From NCBI RefSeq assembly GCF_000003605.2, contig NW_003152254.1:319882-383881 (forward strand): 64,000 nt of DNA. The letters run 5' to 3'. Position numbers and translations under genes: made by a program. Positions 12,001 to 22,124 of this stretch are shown here, piece by piece (the stretch's first letter is position 1; every line of letters begins with the position of its first letter). The stretch comes from Saccoglossus kowalevskii (Eukaryota > Hemichordata > Enteropneusta > Harrimaniidae). The notes beneath the pieces were generated by a model. It worked only from the letters and a program-made list of their open reading frames with translations. It had not been told where the DNA came from and did no database searches.

Positions 12001-13639
12001 CCATCGTGAAGAAACTTCATGTACCGTGTGCGTTCTTCATGAATGATTAGCCTATGTAGCGTAAAAAGAGCCTCCATTACCAGTCGATGCCGCCTGGTGC
12101 ATTGGGTGCCCGGGTGACGCATGAATAATTCGTATTTTTGTTACTTATTGGATTTTATTTTTTTCCAATAACACTGTCAGACTATACGTTCGTGTCTTAT
12201 GAACACCACTGTAGCAGGAAGCAATGATTGGAAAATACCCCCCCCCCCCTCCCAGTTTAAGCGGTCTCCCGTAGATAAGTTGCACTTGATGATGGAAACT
12301 GACGCATTTAGTACCAAGTTGTCGCGTGAATTGTTCGTTGAATCTCAGTTTCAAACACAATTATCTTTTTTATTATGTTTTATTCTGGGATATCCGATTT
12401 ATTTACTTATGCGAAACTCATTTTGCGTGCTTACATTTTTATGTATTACGATCTTTGTAACAATAGGTGATTTTTCTGTTCATTTCGAGATCTCGTGTTT
12501 TGCGTGAAAGATGTGGACTGAACGTCTGCGTCAAAAATCAAAAGATTTAATTTGAATTTAAATTGTCTTTTTAGAGCCCAAATTCAAATGCCAATCTTTG
12601 AAGAGGGAAATATTGCCTTAATATATCTTTGGCAAATTATAGCGTTGAAATACCGTCTTAGGACTTTCGTTTTTGTCGAATCCCACGCGATGTTTTGACG
12701 TTATAACGATGCTATGACCTTTGTTTTACTTGTCTTTTTTGACGTTCGATTTCACGCATAACGCTGGATCTCTAAGTGATGACTGCCAATGTGTATTGGT
12801 ACACTCATATTTGCACTTTATATTTACATAATAAAACACACCAAAAAAACTAGCACTTGTTTTGGACAAGTTTGAATGATTGAATGACGGAGCTACTCTG
12901 TGATTGGTTCAACATCTATCAGTCATGAAACTAATTAGCATATTTTGTGCGCCATTGTCAACTTTTGGCACCATCTAAAAATGATTTCATACAGTCTACT
13001 TCTCTTCAAGTGAAATGTTGACACACCTTTTGAACCCTCAGAATTTGACTGTATTATGATTATTTTACTCAAATGTAAAATTATTTCACACTGACTTTTG
13101 GGCGGGAAAATAGCCGACATTGAAACGTCAAAGACAACTTTGTTGCCTTCCATTAAATATATTCTAATCATTTTAAAGTTTATTTAACACCCATGGGAAT
13201 TTACGTAATTTTGAATACAACATTTTCAAAAATAAATACAATTGTGGCACCAACAGTCATAGCCGTTAAAAATATTGCAGATTTTTTTAGTAATACAAAC
13301 TTTGCGTATTTCACTTGTAAATCTATATCTAGATAAAAATATTCATCTAGCATTTCAATGTTTTAAATTGAACAATTGTATTATCATGGATCGTTTCAAG
13401 CACAGAATTAACAATGTCAACTTCTAGACAGTTTAGACCTACATAGATGTAATAAAAAATCAAACACAGATGTAATATATTTACGACGAAACTACGAATG
13501 TAATAGCAAATCAATCAGACTCGAAACAGACATTAACCATTAAAGTATTAACACAAACAATAACAATATGAACAATAACCAGCATAAACAATAATCATAA
13601 CAGTAATAACACCAGTCATAAATGAAATGCACCACATTT

Positions 13640-13870
13640 GTAAATACTGTAAAACATGTCTTTTTCGCGAGCATGTCTTTTTCGCGAATTTAGTGAGAGA
13701 ACTGATTCGCTAATTCAAGATGTCGTTAATGACTTTATTATCAATTCACAATGGCCGCCAAACAAACAAATCAACAATGCCAAGAGAGATTCGCTAAATC
13801 AACATTTCGCTATTACGTCATTTTACCACAATTCGCTAAAATTGCATGCCGCTTTTGCAACATGTTTTAC
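13640..13870. repeat. Dispersed repeat family C, copy 1
   Basis: The opening (actgtaaaacatgtcttttt) and the ending (cgctaaaattgcatgc, then aacatg) match the block at 43436-43640 in the same order. The interior is rich in cgctaatt/gctaattt words. It is non-coding, and the class is unknown. Confidence 0.5.
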
Positions 13871-14730
13871 TTGCTTGGATTAAATCGCGATATTATTTCT
13901 GTCAATTTATTCTAACCCTAAGCATTTGTTCTCACTTTGCGATCATATAAAAGCAAAGATAGAATATGAATTATAATTTTGTATCCTTATAATAGCTCAA
14001 TTAGTCTATTAATTCTCAGACTAGTAATGTATTACTAGTCTGAGATAAATTTTATTATTCATTTCATTTTTACATTTAACTACCAAACTTGATACTTCTG
14101 GTTTTATCAAAAGTTGTTAATTCAAAGAACAGGAAGGAATACACTGGGAATAATATCAGATGTGCTTGCCTTTTTAAACGATAAAGCGGGGTGTTTGCGA
14201 TATATCTTCGTTCGACTGCTTTAAATTTATCATTGTACGAAAAAATGAAAAATCGTTTCATTTGTTCATATAGTTATTTCCTGGAGTTATTCATAAGTTT
14301 CAATTCAAACTGAAACGAATAGTTTTATTAGCTGCTGGCATATTGTCAAATCATTCAGAGAATCTGGAACCTTCTGTGCGATTGAGTCAGTTCACAATTT
14401 TCATCCGCCAACACAGTGACGTCATTCACAATGCGCTCATCGATTGGCTGGTTGGATTTATCATTTAAATACATAAATATTTATAATCATGCAAGAACGC
14501 ACGCAACGATTTGTGCGCGTGATCATCATAGCGTGTCATTCTCTCTTGGCTTCACGTTCATTATTCCGCTTATCTGTGAATCCTTTGTATTTGAAAATTG
14601 GACTGGATAACAATAGGAAACGGGAAAATGATTTAGCAGCGAAAGGTTTCTTGGTTCTGTCATTCTCAACAAGGTCTCGACGGCCATTCGCATCTAAGTT
14701 ATATATTTCTTATGCAGTGGTCAAACTGGT

Positions 14731-14800
14731 TTAAAGGTAGTGGTCCTTGCGCAGTGCGTTTGAATATCATGAAAAATTATATTGGAATGCTGTATCCCGG
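14731..14800 (+). mobile_element. Family B MITE remnant (left part)
   Basis: It begins ttaaaggtagtggtccttgc and continues gcagtgcgtttgaat, as in the left arm of other family B copies. The right half is not recognisable. Confidence 0.4.
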
Positions 14801-15251
14801 GGTACATCCATAATTGAAGCGCATGGCTGATTTATTCCAACTTTCACGGTCGGGTCAATCTTTTTGACCTCCAAATTTAAAAAGTTGTTGGCCATTTTAG
14901 CAAACTTTTCATAAAAGCGCCATCAATGTTGATCTATTTGATTCTAGGTTTCAACTGGCTGTGGGGCATTCGAATGAGTACCCCCAGAAGCTGTACACAT
15001 TTGTGCCTCCGAATGGGGTACATGCTTTGAGCGAAAGTGTCTGGAATCGGGCACTCATTACTAAAGTTGTGAATATTAAGTCAAACTTGGTTCAAGCCAC
15101 GAATTTTGTAACAAAAGACATTGTAATTCACACGTGTTGTAAATGTCGGCATGGGAGCCATGTTGAGCACAGAGATCTAAGGTCATTGTTTGATATTTAT
15201 GTAAATATGACCAAACACGTGACACAGATGTACATGTAAATAAGTACTTAC

Positions 15252-15620
15252 GGTAGACTTGGAGCCGAGTAGTAGCAACCCCCTGGTCTCCAGAAACATA
15301 AAAATCGACATCGCATTCATAATTGCCAGTGTCTGATATCACCAGGTTGTCAATCTGCAGACTAGCGTAATCTCCAGCCGTTGAAACCCTACCAGCGTAT
15401 TCACCAAAGGATTGTTCCTCGCCACCATTGTTTATAAAGATCGTGATTTTATCGGAACCTTCTGTGATGTAACTCCACGTATAAATATACTGGTCTGCAA
15501 ACTTAGCCGGTTCATCATAGCTACATTTAAGTACCACGCTCTCGTCGACTAGACCTTCATGTAAAGGATCTGTCTCCACTTCTAACGCCACGGAGTTTGG
15601 TATTGAAAAAACTGTAAACG
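15252..15620 (-). CDS. VC1 V-type Ig exon
   Basis: This 369-nt exon has acceptor TTTTTTAG before 15620 and donor GTAAGT at 15251-15246, and is phase 1 at both ends. The first ~17 residues are the end of a leader. A V-set domain follows: first Cys in VVLKCSYDEP, Trp in YTWSYI, the Arg of GRVSTAG that pairs with the Asp of SDTGNYEC, and the second Cys in YECDVDF. The last strand is QGVATTRLQVY, with one of the two Gly of the J-like motif. The matching signal exon was not found between here and VC2 and may lie in the gap 15721-16272. It is the only V exon for three downstream C-plus-tail cassettes. Confidence 0.88.
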
Positions 15621-15720
15621 CTAAAAAATAATAATAAATATGAGTGACTGAAATAGCTCACAATGCCATAGTCGTCATGTATCGCGCTTTTATCTTTTCA
15701 TGTAAATAAATAAATAAATG

Positions 15721-16272
15721 NNNNNNNNNNNNNNNNNNNNNNNNNNNNNNNNNNNNNNNNNNNNNNNNNNNNNNNNNNNNNNNNNNNNNNNNNNNNNNNN
15801 NNNNNNNNNNNNNNNNNNNNNNNNNNNNNNNNNNNNNNNNNNNNNNNNNNNNNNNNNNNNNNNNNNNNNNNNNNNNNNNNNNNNNNNNNNNNNNNNNNNN
15901 NNNNNNNNNNNNNNNNNNNNNNNNNNNNNNNNNNNNNNNNNNNNNNNNNNNNNNNNNNNNNNNNNNNNNNNNNNNNNNNNNNNNNNNNNNNNNNNNNNNN
16001 NNNNNNNNNNNNNNNNNNNNNNNNNNNNNNNNNNNNNNNNNNNNNNNNNNNNNNNNNNNNNNNNNNNNNNNNNNNNNNNNNNNNNNNNNNNNNNNNNNNN
16101 NNNNNNNNNNNNNNNNNNNNNNNNNNNNNNNNNNNNNNNNNNNNNNNNNNNNNNNNNNNNNNNNNNNNNNNNNNNNNNNNNNNNNNNNNNNNNNNNNNNN
16201 NNNNNNNNNNNNNNNNNNNNNNNNNNNNNNNNNNNNNNNNNNNNNNNNNNNNNNNNNNNNNNNNNNNNNNNN
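15721..16272. other. Assembly gap (N run)
   Basis: 552 undetermined bases lie directly upstream of the VC1 V exon. Any exon here, such as the VC1 signal peptide exon, would be hidden. Confidence 0.99.
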
Positions 16273-17171
16273 ACGTCAAAAAAATAAAAGTCCCTACTAT
16301 CTAATATCAGCAAACAGATTTCAACAGTTTTTTGTATCTTCTGACATGTCAACAGGCGTATTTCTGCACTCCATTTACTACTTCCGGGAAAGTGGTCTAT
16401 GCTGTTGCTCGTCATTTGAAATACAGCAATTCTTCCTATAACTTGGTCTTCTTTCTTTGTTGATGGTCGGTTACATATCAAGGTCATCGTGCTGTTGTGA
16501 AACTATCAATCGAAGCACATTGTCGCTAGAGGGCGCGGTGTATATCAGTACAATCTGGGATTGGTATGACTTCATCGATGTCACGTCATAGATGGCGTGC
16601 AACGTAAGATAACTACGGTCAAACCATTTATTTTTACTGACAGTTTTTCATATGATGTTGTGAGCATATTCACTGTGTTTTAATTCCACGAATGTATCAA
16701 GGAAACAATGAGTTATATTGCTATTTTACATATTCACGTAGATATTACTTATCAACGAACACAGCGAAATTAAAACCCAGTGAATAATTAATGCATTTAC
16801 AGTACATAAATATATAAACACATTTATTCATTTATTTTTCAGTGATTGTATACCTGGCTAATATGAGAAAATCAACTTTAAAAAATGAAATGGGGATCAC
16901 TAGCATATTATTTCTGGAAAAAATAGTATATTTTAATGAATAACGCGCATAAAATTTAAATGCTTTTACCATTGGTCCTTCAAGCAGAGAAATTTTCAGA
17001 GCCACACTCAAATTGATTATAAAACCCTGAAACTATTTGTTTTTAAATTATAATAAAAAAACATTCTGGTAATTTATAACAAATTTTCTCAACCAATATA
17101 AATAGGCTTTTGTCTGGTCAAGAAATGGAAAAAAGCAAAATGTAAATTTTGCCTGTCGTATACGTCACATA
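16273..17171. other. Intergenic or VC1 upstream sequence
   Basis: AT-rich with no supported exon or repeat array. It ends at the TA target site of the mariner. Confidence 0.5.
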
Positions 17172-18418
17172 CGAGGGGCGTTCAATAGGTGATGCCCCTG
17201 ACCCACTTCCAGTTGTCTGATCTAGATGAAATTTTGCATGTGTAATGATTTACATCTCTATGGGTTATGTTGCAAAAACAGCTCTGAACTAATTGTGGTT
17301 TCTGATTTACAGTGTTTGAACCGAGTCAGGTGTGAAATGGGGCTAACTGAGTATCGCGCAGTGATTCGGTTTTTGTATTTGAAAGAACGCACACCAAATG
17401 AGACTTTTGATGAAAGGAAACAACCTTATGGTGAATTCAAACATGGCCGGAAGTCTGTGGAAACAGCTCCCAGACCTGGCTGTCCCTCTTCTGCCATTGA
17501 TGAGAAATCTGTCCGTTAAGTTGAGGCAGCCATTTTGGAAGATCGACGCATTACTGTTCGCCAAATAGCCCCAGAAGTCAAGATTAGTACAGGGTCTGTG
17601 GAAACTATCATTCATGATCATTTGCACATGCATAAGGTGTCTGACAGATGGATTCCCAGGTTGCTCATACCTTTCCAGAAGCAAGAACGCGTCGAGTGCT
17701 CGAGGATGAATTTGGAGATGTGCCAAGAAGATGAGTCAAAGTTTTTCAAAAAAACTACTTACACAGGATGAAACTTGGATCCATCACTATGATCCAGAGA
17801 CCAAAGCCAAATCAATGCAATGGAAGCACTTGGACTCACCACCTCCAAAGAAGGCAAGGTTGCAGCCCTCCGCTGGCGAGGTCATGCTCACAGTCTTCTG
17901 GGATCAGACGGAGTAGTGATGACAGATTTCCTTGAAAAGGGTACCACAATTACAGCACCCTATTACGCTTCACTTTTGATGAAATTAAGAGAAGCTATCA
18001 AAATCAAGAGGCGGGGCAAGATCAGCAAAGGTGTCCTCCTCCTGCAGGACAACGCTCCGGTCCACAACTCGCATGTCGCCAGATCAGAAGCACGGGCGTG
18101 TGGTTATGAAATCCTCCCCACCCCCTCACTCTCCTGACCTTGCACCCTCTGACTTTCATCTCTTCCCAGCCATGAAGTTGTGTTTGAAAGGAAAGCGTTT
18201 CCCATATGATGAAGCCTTGATTTCTGAAGTTACGACGTGGTTGGAGGACCAACCTGTGGTGTTCTACAAAAATGGTGTCCAGAGCTGCATCAAACGATGG
18301 GAGAAATACCTAACTCTGGTTGGTTCCTATGTAGAGAAAGGCTAATAACTGTGCCAAGTTTTATTAATCTCCTGCTATGGGTAATTGGTCAGGGGCACCA
18401 CTTATTGAACGCCCCTTG
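17172..18418 (+). mobile_element. Mariner-type DNA transposon with TA duplication
   Basis: This 1247-bp element is flanked by TA at 17170-17171 and 18419-18420. The ends are inverted repeats of about 32 bp: cgaggggcgttcaataggtg at the left matches caagggcgttcaataagtgg-like sequence from the right, with ccctgacc further in. It contains a mariner transposase reading left to right. The size and target duplication fit the Tc1/mariner superfamily. The transposase is broken, so the copy is a non-autonomous relic, although the inverted repeats are still well matched. Confidence 0.93.
17337..18345 (+). pseudogene. Broken mariner transposase
   Basis: The reading starts near MGLTEYRAVIRFLYLKERT, with an N-terminal HTH region including ITVRQIAPEVKISTGSV. 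The catalytic D,D34D blocks are visible in order: DETWIHHYDPETK (near 17770), LLLQDNAPVHNS (near 18045) and HSPDLAPSDFHLF (near 18128). The C terminus is RWEKYLTLVGSYVEKG. The reading frame is broken by a TAA near 17518 and by frame changes near 17745, 17905 and 18115. The product would have cut and pasted this element; it now cannot be made. Confidence 0.92.
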
Positions 18419-18420
18419 TA

Positions 18421-20670
18421 CATACTGCAAAGATACTTTTAAACATGGGTCAAAGTTTAATATGATGTGACACTAAGCGCCAATAATTTTTAACAATATG
18501 TGCCCAATAACAATGTAATTTCGCGCTAACCCGACCCAAAGAATTTATTCTGAACAGCATTTCACTTACCCCAAGAAGAACAAGAGAAGTCTTTCTGGGG
18601 AAGAGAATGTTTTTTTAACTTACCTGATTATATTTGTGTAAAGAAAGAAAGAACAAAACAAACAGACGTACAGACGCAATTTCCTTTTTGTATTTATCGT
18701 GATATCATGAGAAATGGAGTCCCATGATACATACATATCGAATACATCTTCCCCCACAAAGTCGACTAAGCAACTATCATAGTGATCACGTGATCTGTGT
18801 ACATTATCACGTGACCATGGTCTCATTTTTTCAGCAACATTTCATCCAGCAATTCGTAGTCCGCTGTGCGCTTCATGCATTTTGTTCTCGGTGAATCAGT
18901 AAGTTCATGAAACAATGAAGTTATTTAATTGAATTTATTTTCTATAAACACTACACTACAATAACCGCTTCTTTCTAGTTATTCTGAGAAATGTACAGAT
19001 TGTGAAGTTGTAAAGCGTAGCCAGCTCACTACGAACACGAAGACAGGTCGAGGGTTGCTGGTGTGAACGACCTTTGACCTTTGACCGTGTACGTCATGAT
19101 CGCAAAAGTCACGCAGAGACACTCATAGGTGAATTTATATGTTCCTGCGCTGTGTATGCCGGTATTTAATCGAATCTCATACAAGCGTAGATATTTCTTT
19201 TGCGATTTTTCTAAAATCCTGTTTCACGATAGAAACGGGACCCCGGCCCGTTTCATACATCATTGGCACGAATATTTCCACGTGAGTGCCCCGCTCACAG
19301 AATTATTAATACATTTTGTGTTCAAAAAACATAAAACGTCACTGATATTCGTTCCTCGTGGGGGACAGTTCAATAACAGATACTAAGCTACGATCGGAAA
19401 AAATAGATTTACAGCTAAACAAAAATATGTAGACGAGAAAATTACATTACATGAGGTGTAAGATTACTGGACAAGCCTCTTTGCGAATAAAATCCACGGA
19501 ATTACATTCATTTTGTAAAGAAAACAAAATGATAATAAGCACTAATGGTCCGGCCAAATATCAAAAAATACAACCATTAAAAGAAGGAAGAGTTGAGTGG
19601 TTATATAACAAATTGTATATGAATGCAAATAACATATAATAACTGTGTTATTTAGCATTAAACTTGCAGTGCCTGACATCTCTGTGTTTGCTTCAAAAAT
19701 GGCGCTAAAAACCTTATCAGAATGCCGTCTGGTAAATCATGTTATGATTCTCTTTTTGCATTTCTAATAGATAATGATAGTTGTGCGTCTATTAACTTTA
19801 GGTCTAGATATCTCGTGAATCTACAAGTTCAAATGTGACGGAATTGCCAACAGCATCATGGTTGCGGTGGTCTTGTGAAGTCTCGTAAATTGCGAGAAAG
19901 CGCCAATCTCTCGCTGACGTCACCTCCCCATGCACCGGTTATAAAATATACAGTCTCACTAAAAACTAAATCTTCATTTTAATTATTCACTTAAGTATAT
20001 ATAAGATTTTAAACTGTAATACAAAAAATACCAAAAACACAATATTTCGGAATGTTGAATGCAAATAAGTATTGTCACTATGATTAGCGGTGAATACATG
20101 ATGAGACAAGTTAAAATAATACTTGTTTTTTTCTGTTGATTTTTTTTTAATATTTATTCAAATTCACGTGGAACTACTAAAATACCGCAACGTGAAAAGT
20201 CAATGATTACGCCTGGTTTCCGTGCTTTATGGTTTGTGAGATATACAGGCAGATTGACTTAGATATACTAATAAGAGTAATACTTTTGTGCAATATTTGT
20301 GAAAAATACCGCTGGTGAATAAAAAAAAACAATATCCTAGGTCTGTCGTGTGTTGCCATAACAACTCCCGCGTGAATCATGTTTCACTAGTATAGGCAGG
20401 GAAGTATCTTCCATCTTCTAGAAAAAATAAGAGAGAAAAGTTTGTTAGAAATGTTCAAGTTGTTGAGTTGGACATTTATTGTGTAGCAGTGAATACCTGT
20501 GGTACTTTTCCCCAAAAAATTGGATTATGAATGCATTGCAATTGTGCAAGCGATGATTTACCGCCGTCGCGTGGCAATTAGTTAATGTCAAGTGCCGAAA
20601 TACTTTTTTCCCGCCACTGAAACACGTGCGTTACTCATAAAATAATTCTTCTCTTTCAGAATAGTTACCT
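18421..20670. other. Intergenic region between mariner and VC2 tail
   Basis: No supported exon. Two CACGTG E-boxes at about 18787 and 18811 and a triple TGACCT-type half-site at 19069-19086 are the only recognisable motifs. Two GTAAGT donor-like sites on the minus strand, near 18578 and 18615, follow hydrophobic readings but do not match the phase of the cluster's signal exons. Confidence 0.45.
19069..19086. promoter_or_regulatory. Direct-repeat nuclear-receptor-like site
   Basis: gacctttgacctttgacc contains a perfect DR1 (TGACCTTTGACC) plus a third half-site. DR1 elements are bound by HNF4/COUP/RXR-type receptors in other animals. Whether it acts here, or on which gene, is unknown. Confidence 0.3.
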
Positions 20671-20747
20671 TTAGAACTTCTGCAGAAACAGGACGAATAT
20701 GCCAGCTAACAATACCGACATACTTATAGTAATTGCCGAGGCTCCGG
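20671..20747 (-). CDS. VC2 C-terminal hydrophobic tail exon
   Basis: This 77-nt terminal exon has acceptor TTTCAG before 20747 and is entered in phase 1. It reads A-GASAITISMSVLLAGIFV and then LFLQKF, and stops at TAA. A G/A/S start followed by about 18 hydrophobic residues and only a Q-K-F remainder suits a GPI signal or a minimal membrane anchor. It is the last exon of VC2, completing a protein of about 263 residues (37+360+318+77 nt, stop included). Confidence 0.88.
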
Positions 20748-21139
20748 CTGAAAGAATAAAGACAACAAACTTGTTAATCATACTGTCGACAGTTCATTGC
20801 AATGAATATCGGGAAGACTGTAAGTTCGAATGAGAGAGGTCGTGTTAATCATTCTTGAACATTTTTGTTTCGCGCCAAAATATCTGTATATCGAAGTCGT
20901 ATAATAATTGTCCCTCCTGACTTTGAGATCTTTCCCGGCCTGAGGCTAGCAACCGCCCTACAAGGAATATGTTCCAGCCTTCAACCACTTTAGATAAAAA
21001 TCGAATATTTGATTAGAATCTAGCGACTTAACTCATTCATGCACTTGAGTGAGCAACAGTGATAGCACAACAAACACACACAAAATGGCGTCACGCTGCT
21101 GATTCGTCAAAAAATAAAACATGTGATAATAATATTCAC
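20748..21139 (-). other. VC2 intron 3
   Basis: A 392-bp intron between the C and tail exons, with donor GTGAAT and acceptor TTTCAG. Nothing else is recognised in it. Confidence 0.8.
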
Positions 21140-21457
21140 CTGTGTTGATTATAATGTGATCATACTCTGACAGGTATTCAATCTCTGGCTTCTGAGATGA
21201 CTCGCACTTCAACACTTTGTTGTGGTCCTCCTCCTTGAACGTATAACGGAGGGTCGAAACTGTGTCAAAAGTACCGTCCCGGTTGTCTTCAAACTCTTCG
21301 GTGCCACCCTCGATCTCTCTGTTGTCAAGGTACCATATCAGCTCCGCTTGAGGGCGCCCACTACGTGCTTCGCATTTCATGTCGGTAGGCTCGCCGTGTT
21401 CGACGTACACGTAGTCCCCAGTGTAGTAGCCGAAGATGTCCACATCGTACACCACCT
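21140..21457 (-). CDS. VC2 C-type Ig exon
   Basis: This 318-nt exon is phase 1-1, with acceptor TTTTAAAG and donor GTGAAT. The domain has the first Cys in DMKCEARSGRPQ, the Trp in ELIWYLDNREI, a DGTF turn, and the second Cys in KVLKCESSQKPE. The block TFKEEDHNKVLKCESSQ closely recalls the E/F-G strands of CADM and nectin second domains, supporting a cell-adhesion or receptor role at the cell surface (inference). The C-terminal stalk before the tail reads YDHIIINT. Confidence 0.9.
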
Positions 21458-21764
21458 CTTTAAAATGAAAAAGAGAAGACATGAGTGAATATCATCGTAT
21501 ATACAAAAAATGATTTTAATATCTTCCTACGATTATTAAACCGGATTTATTTTAACACGTCTGAGCAAGTCGGAGTAATTTGTAGTATAGACTTATCTAC
21601 ATAATTTATTAAATGATATATAGCATAATTATATTTTATTATTATTCAACATATATATTATGTGCAATAACAATCACGTATATGTGATAACAGATGTGTT
21701 GTTGAACATGTTGAGATAGGTCAATAAAAACACGAATAAAAACGATATGCTACTATGGACTTAC
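21458..21764 (-). other. VC2 intron 2
   Basis: A 307-bp AT-rich intron, donor GTAAGT, acceptor TTTTAAAG. No other feature is seen. Confidence 0.8.
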
Positions 21765-22124
21765 TGTATACTTCTAGTTGCGTGGTGGCGCTACCTTCAT
21801 CTTTTACCACGTAGTAATCGACGTCGCACGTGAATGTACCGGTGTCTTCTACTTCTAGCCTCGTGATCCTCAGATCTCCCTGTGAGCCACTGATACTCGC
21901 TCGTCCAGAAAACTGACCGTAAGATGTTTCTGAACCAGTGCCCTCTTTCACCAATATCGTTTCGGTTTCCGATCCCCACTCTGGCGTGAAATCCCACGTG
22001 ATGACGTACTGACTACCGCCATCAGCCGGCGCTGTGTACGAGCACTCCAAAGTAATTGATTCTTCCTCTAGCCCCTCGTGTAAAGCTTGCGTCGTTACAC
22101 TCAAACCATGTGCAGTGTAAGAAA
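21765..22124 (-). CDS. VC2 V-type Ig exon
   Basis: This 360-nt exon is phase 1-1, with acceptor TTTGCAG and donor GTAAGT at 21764-21759. The leader end (VSYTAHG) precedes a V-set domain: first Cys in ITLECSYTAP, Trp in VITWDF, GRASISG with Arg, EDTGTFTC with Asp, and the second Cys. The last strand is EGSATTQLEVY. It is closest in style to the VC1 V exon, sharing a HEGL..ES segment and CDVD[FY]YV. Confidence 0.9.

Larger units (their letters stand above)
9349..15251. other. Long VC1 intron between V exon and first C cassette
   Basis: About 5.9 kb of AT-rich sequence without a recognisable exon. It contains an inverted-repeat element (11681-12000), a C-rich homopolymer near 12239-12250, one copy of a dispersed gctaattc-rich repeat (13640-13870) and a family B remnant (14731-14800). 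Confidence 0.55.

Noticed and set aside
15690-16487. Long frames across the N run, and again at 57592-58554
   Set aside because: Almost all residues are undetermined; they are products of the gap.
18573-18730. VC1 leader candidates ending at GTAAGT on the minus strand (hydrophobic LYVCLFCSFFLY reading)
   Set aside because: The exon would end in phase 2, whereas the V exon needs phase 1. The second donor nearby would leave an intron of about 29 bp.
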